Assembly (NCBI GenBank): GCA_016296785.1
Contig: JAEDHX010000011.1
Coordinates: 1 to 37,257, forward strand
Origin: Coprococcus sp.
Lineage (GTDB): Bacteria; Bacillota; Clostridia; Lachnospirales; Lachnospiraceae
Direction: 5' to 3'
Length of the DNA stretch: 37,257 nucleotides
This document shows positions 25,594-32,430 of the stretch, in pieces; positions within the stretch are counted from its first letter, which is position 1; each line of letters opens with the position of its first letter. Position numbers and translations under genes: made by a program. The notes below the pieces were generated by a model. That model searched no databases. It saw only the letters and a list, made by a program, of their open reading frames with translations, and was not told the DNA's origin.

Positions 25594-26166
25594 CTATTTA
25601 GGCAGCATAACACTCCTTGAAATAATTGAAGCAATTAATCCAATAATAATACCGGCAACTGTTCCGGAAATTAGCAAAACAGGTGCATATCCCATAATAG
25701 TCTGATTCTCCATAATAACAGCAGCTAATATAAGCTGCCCCATGTTATGTGCAACACCGCCACATATGCTTATACCTGTTACTCCAAATATCTTTGTAGT
25801 TTCAATAAGCTTCATAATAATAATGCTAAATGCGGCTCCTGCCAAGGAATATATCATAACTGATATATTACCAAATAATAGTGACGCCAGACATACCCTT
25901 ATCAGAGATACAATAACAGCATCCTTGAATCCCATTTCAACTAATACAATCATTGTTACAATATTTGCAAGACCAAGCTTTATTCCCGGTATTGCCAGAT
26001 TTATTGGAATAAAGGATTCTATATATGAAAATATCATAGCCACAGCAACCATCATACCAAGAATAGTTATTCTTCCTGCGCTATATTTTCTGCCACCGGC
26101 GTTATATTTTATTTTGCCTGTACTACTATTTCTTCTTTTATATTTCTTTTTCTTATTTGCTACCAA
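25594..26166 (-). CDS. Gx transporter family membrane protein (heptaprenyl-diphosphate-synthase-I-like fold)
   Basis: 190 residues with a highly basic head (KKKKYKRRN) and about five spans. PINLAIPGIKLGLANIVTMI is a hallmark stretch of the Hpre_diP_synt_I/Gx transporter family, related to ECF-type substrate-binding membrane subunits. The only in-frame start before the first span is TTG (26164-26166), preceded by AGGATAAGAAGAA. The next ATG falls inside the membrane segment. It follows the NusG-domain-II gene by 14 nt and precedes rnfC by ~125 nt. From family context, likely uptake of a small solute linked to the flavin/Rnf module, but the substrate is unknown. Confidence 0.85.
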   Translation of the reverse strand: MVANKKKKYKRRNSSTGKIKYNAGGRKYSAGRITILGMMVAVAMIFSYIESFIPINLAIPGIKLGLANIVTMIVLVEMGFKDAVIVSLIRVCLASLLFGNISVMIYSLAGAAFSIIIMKLIETTKIFGVTGISICGGVAHNMGQLILAAVIMENQTIMGYAPVLLISGTVAGIIIGLIASIISRSVMLPK

Positions 26167-26180
26167 TTCTTCTTATCCTG

Positions 26181-26540
26181 CTATTTTATATCATAATCTG
26201 ACTTATCACCATCAGACACCTCAATTACTACCTTATGGGGAACACACACAATATTTTCTCCATTTTTTGAAACAGAACCCATCTTCTCACATAGCTTGTC
26301 CGGGCAATCTGCCTCCCTGACATATGCCGCACCATCATTAATAACAAGAGTATTTGTTCCATTATCTGTTTCAATAATATAGCTCTCATCCTTATCAAGA
26401 TTCTTTGTACATATTAGCTTGCCTTCAACAAAGACCTTTACCAAATGACCATCACTTCTCGTAAACCTGATACAAAGCATCATTATGATGCCTGCAGCAA
26501 TAAAAACTGCTGCCAATATAAAATCTTGTTTTTTAATCAT
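26181..26540 (-). CDS. NusG-domain-II-containing membrane-anchored protein
   Basis: 119 residues. One N-terminal span (~8-25), then an extracytoplasmic beta domain of the NusG-II type with the conserved cysteine-rich segment CPDKLCEKMG and NIVCVPHKVVIEV. Proteins of this kind occur next to Rnf and ApbE genes in Clostridia; their exact role is unproven. The start overlaps the apbE stop by 4 nt (ATGA), indicating coupled translation. Confidence 0.9.
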   Translation of the reverse strand: MIKKQDFILAAVFIAAGIIMMLCIRFTRSDGHLVKVFVEGKLICTKNLDKDESYIIETDNGTNTLVINDGAAYVREADCPDKLCEKMGSVSKNGENIVCVPHKVVIEVSDGDKSDYDIK

Positions 26541-27622
26541 TTTGCCACCTTGTACTCGCTATTTTTCAATAGAAAGTTATTGCTTATTCCATCTGTTATA
26601 TAAATATTCTTATCCGAATCAATAAGTATTGCTTCAGCACCATAGCTACTAATTAACTCTAGGGCCTTATCCTTGCCAAGAAGAACTGCAAGTGTAGACA
26701 ATCCATCGCTAAGAAGCCCATTGTCACAAATAACAGTAGCAGAAATAATACCTTCATCAGCAGGGTAACCTGTCAATGGATTAATAATATGATGATATCT
26801 CTTTCCATTCACCTCAAAATATTTCTCATAATCTCCTGAGGTAGACATGAATATAGCATTCTTATCTTTAGCACATAGTTCAACAATCCCCATAACTTCC
26901 CCTGTTTCTCCTCGCGGATTCCTAATTCCAATCTTAAAGTCCTCATTATCGGGTTTATTTCCGTATACAACAATACTTCCACCTATTGATATACATGCTC
27001 CGGTCACATCACTTTGTTTTAAATAATCATACACCCTGTCACAACCAATACCTTTTCCAACAGAACCAAGATCAATTGACATATTATCCTGATTAATAAC
27101 AACATAATATTTCCCGTTATCATCAGTTATGCAGATTTTACTCATATCAACATTTTTCAATTCATTTTGAATATCATTGTCTGACGGTACTGCTTGCAAT
27201 CCATCCTCAATTCCCCACAGCTTAGCAAGAGGTCTTATAGTAGCATCAAGAAGACCTCCACTCTTAATATTCAGCTCCTTAACCGTAATTAGATATTCAG
27301 CAAGCTCTCTGCTTACTTCATAAGGATTTCCCGGTATATAATCATTATTAAGCTTATAAACCTCAGACTGTTCCTTTCTCCACGAGATATCATTTGTCTC
27401 AAGACTACCTAGAAGTTCTTCAATCTCCTCGATATTCTTATTGCCGGATGGTCCGTATACAGTAACATTCAGCACAGTTCCCATGCTAAATCCGGTCTCA
27501 CTGTATTTTGTTTCTTTTCTTGTTTTTATACCGTCTATGATTATAAAGCAAATAAAACCTATTATCATCAGGCAAATAATTACAATAGCAGTATATTTTT
27601 GTTTTTTGCTACGCATTTCCAT
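26537..27622 (-). CDS. apbE: FAD:protein FMN transferase
   Basis: 361 residues. A membrane anchor (~11-29) places the enzyme outside the membrane, where the RnfD and RnfG flavin sites lie. Family motifs are FSMGTVLNVTVYG, GGLLDATIRPLAKLWG, IDLGSVGKGIGCDR, SIGGSIVVYG and the metal-site stretch YHHIINPLTGYPAD. It transfers FMN from FAD to Thr in S/T-G-A-T motifs. It heads the apbE-NusG-II-Gx group just upstream of rnfC. TTGGAGATTAT precedes the ATG. Confidence 0.95.
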   Translation of the reverse strand: MEMRSKKQKYTAIVIICLMIIGFICFIIIDGIKTRKETKYSETGFSMGTVLNVTVYGPSGNKNIEEIEELLGSLETNDISWRKEQSEVYKLNNDYIPGNPYEVSRELAEYLITVKELNIKSGGLLDATIRPLAKLWGIEDGLQAVPSDNDIQNELKNVDMSKICITDDNGKYYVVINQDNMSIDLGSVGKGIGCDRVYDYLKQSDVTGACISIGGSIVVYGNKPDNEDFKIGIRNPRGETGEVMGIVELCAKDKNAIFMSTSGDYEKYFEVNGKRYHHIINPLTGYPADEGIISATVICDNGLLSDGLSTLAVLLGKDKALELISSYGAEAILIDSDKNIYITDGISNNFLLKNSEYKVAK

Positions 27623-27648
27623 ATAATCTCCAAGTTATAAAACACATA

Positions 27649-27678
27649 ATATTAGAAAAAGGCTGTTACCTATTGCAA
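27649..27678 (-). promoter_or_regulatory. Possible promoter of apbE inside the upstream terminator
   Basis: TTGCAA (27673-27678) lies in the terminator loop. TAATAT (27649-27654) follows after 18 nt. Only ~33 nt separate the terminator from apbE, so any local promoter must overlap it. Confidence 0.35.
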
Positions 27679-27688
27679 CAGCCCCCTT
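27655..27688 (-). terminator. Terminator of the 212-residue hypothetical gene
   Basis: GGCTGTT (27661-27667) pairs with AACAGCC (27677-27683). On the minus strand the stem, extended by a G-run, is followed by TTTTTC. Confidence 0.75.
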
Positions 27689-27699
27689 ACTATAATTAC

Positions 27700-28338
27700 T
27701 TATCCTCTGTATATAGATAATATATCCTTTGTTTCAAAATAATTAGATGCATAATCCTTATATATGGCATTATCTGTCATTACATATACAAATACATCAC
27801 CCTGACCTTTAATTCCTTCAAGTGCAGAAGGTTCTATCGCTAATGATATGTCCTCTGTTGAAATTGCAAAAGTAAATCCTTCTGTAACATAAGTATTAAA
27901 TGCGTTCATAACGCCAAACCACACATCACTTCCAAGCTTAGCATTACTAATATTAACACTGTTAGCTCTAGGAATTGAAAGATACAAATCAGCAATCATA
28001 TCTGTTCCAATTGAAAGAAATACCTCGCTTCCAAAAACCTTTGTATTAACACTTCTTAATACTTCTGCTGCCTTATCAGGCATGCCGATTGCCGACTTAG
28101 TTCCATCAAATACTTCTTTATTACCAATATATTTCTTATCAAGAATATTCATGCATTTAATAATCTTATTATCATTAAGAGGATTTGGCATTATACTGTC
28201 AACCTTATAAAATTCCTCATTTGCAATAATCTCATTAAACAACAGGCTCTTCACATCAAAAAACTTAGCAAGAAGTGCAGGCTTATAATCCATATATTTT
28301 ATTGCTGCTTTTATCTCATTAATATCTCTTAATTCCAT
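27700..28338 (-). CDS. Hypothetical protein, no recognised family
   Basis: 212 residues from the ATG at 28336-28338, which has AAGGAG 10 nt upstream. A longer reading begins with a GTG at 28380 without a ribosome site. No signal peptide, membrane span, cysteine motif or nucleotide-binding loop is visible. The N-terminal half is charged and helical-looking (MELRDINEIKAAIKYMDYKP). The C-terminal half alternates hydrophobic strands (VFLSIGTDMIADLYLSIP, DVFVYVMTDNAIY). It has its own promoter and terminator, so it need not be cotranscribed with the RelA/SpoT-like gene upstream or apbE downstream. Confidence 0.75.
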   Translation of the reverse strand: MELRDINEIKAAIKYMDYKPALLAKFFDVKSLLFNEIIANEEFYKVDSIMPNPLNDNKIIKCMNILDKKYIGNKEVFDGTKSAIGMPDKAAEVLRSVNTKVFGSEVFLSIGTDMIADLYLSIPRANSVNISNAKLGSDVWFGVMNAFNTYVTEGFTFAISTEDISLAIEPSALEGIKGQGDVFVYVMTDNAIYKDYASNYFETKDILSIYRG

Positions 28339-28399
28339 TTCATTAAGTCTCCTTATATAAAAGTCCTTATCAAATAGCACATATCATTATTACTAAGTG

Positions 28400-28428
28400 A
28401 TTTTATAATATGGTCATGCTAAAGTCAA
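28400..28428 (-). promoter_or_regulatory. Promoter of the 212-residue hypothetical gene
   Basis: TTGACT (28423-28428), 17 nt spacer, TAAAAT (28400-28405) on the minus strand. The leader is ~55 nt. Confidence 0.65.
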
Positions 28429-28454
28429 CAGCAATCATCATACTTCATCTTATG

Positions 28455-30239
28455 CTATCTTTGGAATTCATCACATACCATCTCTCTTAAGGTATATCTG
28501 AATGACTTCTCATACTCAATATCCTCATTAATGCTATGGCTTACTTCCTCAAAAAAGCTTTGGTTTATATCCTCCATAGAGAAAATAACAGGATAGTTAC
28601 TATTAATTCCAAAGAACATTACAGCTCCATCTATTGTCTCTTTTCCAAATTCCTTTTGAAACAATTGCTTACACTCACTATCACATGTAAGAACATGGCT
28701 AATCCCATTAAGTGTCTTTGATAGCATATCAGTTCTAATAATATAGCCATCACAATCAATTGCCCAATCCGGAATCACATCCGGCTTAACTAATACAATT
28801 ACAGGAAGATGTCTGCTTTGATTCAGAATAAGCTTATGCAATTCCTCATAATTCATACAGTTAATTCCCATATTCTCATTTAACATAATATCCCCATCAA
28901 TATAACCTACCTGATAAAAGATATCCTTCATAAATTTTGGTCTATTGTAATGACGCTCTCTTGAATATATTGTCTCGCATACATTCCTTGCAGTCAGCAG
29001 AATTCTTCCATCAATATGTATAAGTTCTGCTGTTATATGCCATATTACGCCAGGCTCATCATTGCTTATCTGCTGCATATCCATAATAAATGATCGGCCA
29101 TCGTAATTTATTCGAAGCTTATAGCCTATTGTTTCGTAGCCAACATTAGTCATATTCTCAGGCATCTGGGTAAACACCGTCTTAATATGCTGATAAGCCC
29201 AGTCATATATAATAGCACATGCCTTCTCATAGCCCGTTTCAGGAAGATAGATAGTCTGTGAATATACAACATCTGATACAAGCGGCTTTATCTCCGGCTT
29301 AATCTCCTTGCTTGATACTCTGACAAACTGCTCCTTATCAAGAAGGCTGGATATATATTCATCCTTGACAATCTCCTTATTAATCAGATATATTACCCTG
29401 TCAGGTGTAAGCTCCTTATGATATTTCTTATTAAGAAGAATATTTACAAGCTCTCTTTTTGTAACGCTATGAAAACGTTTAACAACCTCAGGGTTATTAT
29501 CAAAATAATCTCTTAACTCCTGCTTTAAATGGTCCTGTGTAATTCGCAGTCTGTATTTACTTCTAAGAGCATTCTCCCAGTTTTTCTCCTCCAGCTGCGC
29601 TGCATTAATACTATCAAATATCTGAACAATAGACCAATCACAGAGCTCAAGATTAGCAATGATACTATTCATAACACGTGACAGCTTCTCCTGACCGGTC
29701 CACAAGTCCTGCTCACCCTCACCATCACCAAGCTTATACTTATAACGCATCTCATGCTCTATCTCATGCCAGCCCTCAAACAATATTGTTCTAAGCTGAA
29801 CCTCAAAGGTCTGGTCAATTGGATGTTCCCATACCATTGAAGGAATATTACGTAAATATTTACTAGGCAGTTTAAATACACCATTGCACTTTTGTGCTCC
29901 AAACTGATTCTCACCATTATCAGATTTAGACCAGTTATCAAGCATAAATGTATCCTCAAGTATACTTTCACATATACTTATATCCTCAGAATAAAACAAA
30001 TTGATACGAATACCAATTAAGTCCTGTATCTTCTTGCCCCCACCTTCTGAAGAATACTTTCCCTTCGCAAGCTTTTTTCTTACAGAGCTCTCTGTCTTCA
30101 CTCTCGACATACTATGAAAATATATGCCTGCATTATTTAATTTTGTACACAATGCCTGCTGAAGAGCCAGTCTTACATGATTAAGCTCCTCAACATCTCT
30201 ATCAGATAATAATCTGATATCACCCTCACCAATATTCAA
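28455..30239 (-). CDS. Divergent RelA/SpoT-type nucleotidyltransferase with a long unrecognised C-terminal region
   Basis: 594 residues. Residues ~40-170 match the small alarmone synthetase fold: SRVKTESSVRKKLA (45-58), D73 in IQDLIGIRI (catalytic Asp), E146 in FEVQLRT (catalytic Glu), then GWHEIEHEMRYK. The guanine-contacting loop, NGYRSLH in alarmone synthetases, reads NGVFKLP (119-125), so the stacking Tyr and the His are missing. No hydrolase (HD) domain. The remaining ~420 residues match nothing I know. Near residue 495 there is a Rossmann-like stretch, RHLPVIVLVKPDVIPDWAID. The start is TTG, since an in-frame stop lies two codons upstream and no ATG is in frame until residue 44. The product could be a degenerate synthetase, a nucleotidyltransferase with a different acceptor, or a toxin-like enzyme. 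Confidence 0.75.
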   Translation of the reverse strand: MNIGEGDIRLLSDRDVEELNHVRLALQQALCTKLNNAGIYFHSMSRVKTESSVRKKLAKGKYSSEGGGKKIQDLIGIRINLFYSEDISICESILEDTFMLDNWSKSDNGENQFGAQKCNGVFKLPSKYLRNIPSMVWEHPIDQTFEVQLRTILFEGWHEIEHEMRYKYKLGDGEGEQDLWTGQEKLSRVMNSIIANLELCDWSIVQIFDSINAAQLEEKNWENALRSKYRLRITQDHLKQELRDYFDNNPEVVKRFHSVTKRELVNILLNKKYHKELTPDRVIYLINKEIVKDEYISSLLDKEQFVRVSSKEIKPEIKPLVSDVVYSQTIYLPETGYEKACAIIYDWAYQHIKTVFTQMPENMTNVGYETIGYKLRINYDGRSFIMDMQQISNDEPGVIWHITAELIHIDGRILLTARNVCETIYSRERHYNRPKFMKDIFYQVGYIDGDIMLNENMGINCMNYEELHKLILNQSRHLPVIVLVKPDVIPDWAIDCDGYIIRTDMLSKTLNGISHVLTCDSECKQLFQKEFGKETIDGAVMFFGINSNYPVIFSMEDINQSFFEEVSHSINEDIEYEKSFRYTLREMVCDEFQR

Positions 30240-30344
30240 ATGTTATCTCATACCTTTCATTATATAATCCAAAACACTACTTGTTTAGTATAACATATTT
30301 TGCACCAGAATTAACCTAAAAAATGCTAATTTATTTTATTTCTA

Positions 30345-30374
30345 TTGCAATCAAAATATTCTTCATGATATAAC
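30345..30374 (+). promoter_or_regulatory. Promoter of the ABC-F gene
   Basis: TTGCAA (30345-30350), 18 nt spacer, TATAAC (30369-30374), 19 nt before the ATG. The divergent RelA/SpoT-like gene shares this 154 nt intergenic region. On the minus strand a TATAAT-like box lies near 30262, with a weak -35. Confidence 0.5.
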
Positions 30375-30393
30375 ATACTACGGAGGTACAACC

Positions 30394-32325
30394 ATGATTT
30401 TAGATTGTCAGAATATAACAAAAGCATACGGAATTAATACAATTCTAAGCAATATATCCTTTCATCTTGAAGAAAAGGAGAAAATGGCTATTGTAGGAGT
30501 AAATGGTGCCGGTAAAACTACTCTTTTAAATATTATTATGGGAAAAGAAAGCTCTGATGAAGGTCAGGTAGTAATTGCTAAGGACAAAACCATAGGATAT
30601 CTGTCACAGCATCAGGACACAGAATTTCACTCTACTGTTTATCAGGTAATGCTTGATGCGGTTAAGCCAATAATTACGCTTAAAGACAACATCCGTCAGC
30701 TAGAGCTTGATATGAAACATCTTACAGGTGAAGAGCTTGATAGTACCCTTGAATTGTATAATAGATATACACATGAATTTGAGTATAAAAACGGCTATGC
30801 AATAGAAAGCGAAATAATAGGAGTATTAAAAGGTCTTGGCTTTGAGAAAAATGACTACGACCGCCATACAGACACCTTATCAGGCGGACAAAGAACGAGA
30901 CTTTCACTTGGTAAGCTCCTCCTTACTAAGCCGGATATAATTATTCTTGATGAGCCAACAAACCATCTTGATATGAATTCTATTACCTGGCTCGAGGGTT
31001 ATCTCTCCTCATACAAGGGAAGCATAATAATTGTATCCCACGATAGATATTTCCTAGATAAAATTGTAACAAAGGTTGTTGAGATTCACCAAACTCAAAG
31101 CCATATATATAATGGTAACTATTCCTACTATTCCGGTAAAAGAGCTGAAATACGAGCAAATCTTATGAAGGCATATCTAAATCAGCAGCAGGAAATTAAA
31201 CATCAGGAAGCTGTAATCGAAAAGCTTAAACAGTTTAATCGTGAAAAATCAATAAAAAGAGCCGAAAGCAGAGAAAAACAGCTTGCAAAGGTTGAACGAC
31301 TTGATAAGCCAACAGAGATAAACACTGAAATGAAGCTTATACTTGAACCGGAAACCATTAGCGGTGAGGATGTCCTTACAGTTTCATCACTTTCAAAGTC
31401 ATTTGGCAATAATACACTATTTAGCGAACTTGATTTCTCCATAAAGCGTGGCGAACACGTTGCACTTATTGGGGGAAACGGATCAGGCAAGACTACAATT
31501 CTTAAGATAATAAACAAACTGATACCAAAGAATAGCGGTACAGTATCACTTGGCTCGCGTGTTCAAATTGGCTACTATGATCAGGAGCATCAGGTACTTA
31601 ATATGTCAAATACTATTTTCCAGGAAATTAGTGATGCTTATCCTGATATGTCAAATACAAGAATAAGAAATGTACTCGCAGCATTTTTATTTACCGGTGA
31701 TGACGTATTCAAACAGATTTCAACACTAAGCGGTGGAGAAAAAGGACGTGTATCTCTGGCAAAGCTTATGCTCTCTACTGCTAATTTCCTTATTCTTGAT
31801 GAGCCGACTAACCATCTTGATATTGTATCAAAGGAAGTACTTGAAAATGCAATAAGAAATTACACTGGAACAGTTCTTTATGTATCACATGACAGATACT
31901 TTATTAACCAGACTGCGACAAGAATACTCGAGCTAAAGGATAAAGCACTTTATAATTACATTGGAAATTATGACTATTACGAAACTCATAGAATTAGCAG
32001 TACAAATGACGACGTAACCTTTACTAAAGTGTCTGACACTTCCATGGGTATACAAGAAAAGCAGGAATCACAGGCTAAGCTTACCTGGCAGGAAAACAAA
32101 GCAAAAGCAGCCAGACAAAGGAAGAAGGAAAATGACCTTAGGCGTCTTGAAGCAGAAATAGAAAAGCTTGAAAATCAAATTACTGCTATTGATGAAGAAT
32201 TTGCCATTCCTGAAAACGCAACAAATGTTAGTTTACTAACCTCTCTTACTAACGACCGTAATGAAGCCGAGAAGAAATTAAACGAATTATATGAAAGCTG
32301 GGAAGAATTATCCCTTGAAGTATAA
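30394..32325 (+). CDS. ABC-F family ATPase
   Basis: 643 residues with two ABC domains and no membrane spans. Walker A at 35-42 (GVNGAGKT) and a second GGNGSGKTT, two signature motifs (LSGGQRTRLS, LSGGEKGRVS), and two Walker B stretches ending LDEPTNHLD, typical of ABC-F. A ~60-residue charged linker rich in Lys/Glu between domains (YLNQQQEIKHQEAVIEKLKQ) is the P-site tRNA interaction region in this family. A C-terminal coiled coil follows (~560-640, RRLEAEIEKLENQ). ABC-F proteins act on ribosomes, as translation factors or in antibiotic resistance. Sequence alone does not decide; a YdiF/Uup-like housekeeping role is more likely. CGGAGGTACAACC precedes the ATG. Confidence 0.92.
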   Translation: MILDCQNITKAYGINTILSNISFHLEEKEKMAIVGVNGAGKTTLLNIIMGKESSDEGQVVIAKDKTIGYLSQHQDTEFHSTVYQVMLDAVKPIITLKDNIRQLELDMKHLTGEELDSTLELYNRYTHEFEYKNGYAIESEIIGVLKGLGFEKNDYDRHTDTLSGGQRTRLSLGKLLLTKPDIIILDEPTNHLDMNSITWLEGYLSSYKGSIIIVSHDRYFLDKIVTKVVEIHQTQSHIYNGNYSYYSGKRAEIRANLMKAYLNQQQEIKHQEAVIEKLKQFNREKSIKRAESREKQLAKVERLDKPTEINTEMKLILEPETISGEDVLTVSSLSKSFGNNTLFSELDFSIKRGEHVALIGGNGSGKTTILKIINKLIPKNSGTVSLGSRVQIGYYDQEHQVLNMSNTIFQEISDAYPDMSNTRIRNVLAAFLFTGDDVFKQISTLSGGEKGRVSLAKLMLSTANFLILDEPTNHLDIVSKEVLENAIRNYTGTVLYVSHDRYFINQTATRILELKDKALYNYIGNYDYYETHRISSTNDDVTFTKVSDTSMGIQEKQESQAKLTWQENKAKAARQRKKENDLRRLEAEIEKLENQITAIDEEFAIPENATNVSLLTSLTNDRNEAEKKLNELYESWEELSLEV

Positions 32326-32328
32326 AAG

Positions 32329-32397
32329 AATCCCGCCTTATACCGGTAAGTAACTGTATCATAACAGTTCATATTCCAATAAGGCGGGATTATTTTA
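32329..32397. terminator. Bidirectional terminator after the ABC-F gene
   Basis: AATCCCGCCTTAT (32329-32341) pairs with ATAAGGCGGGATT, which ends near 32391. A small inner stem (AACTGT/ACAGTT) sits in the loop, and T-rich sequence flanks it on both strands. It serves the convergent ABC-F and wall-hydrolase genes. Confidence 0.8.
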
Positions 32398-32430
32398 TTA
32401 TATCGTATATCTCTCTAAAATATACACATA

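Noticed and set aside
25742..26320. 192-codon plus-strand ORF opposite the Gx transporter and NusG-II genes
   Set aside because: It crosses two real genes in antisense and resembles the complement of hydrophobic codons.
28455..30239. Classic bifunctional RelA/SpoT
   Set aside because: It lacks the N-terminal HD hydrolase domain, and recognisable TGS and ACT domains are absent.
30394..32325. Antibiotic-resistance ABC-F (Lsa/Msr/OptrA type)
   Set aside because: Nothing in the sequence or neighbourhood marks mobility or resistance. A housekeeping YdiF/Uup-like role fits better, though it cannot be excluded.
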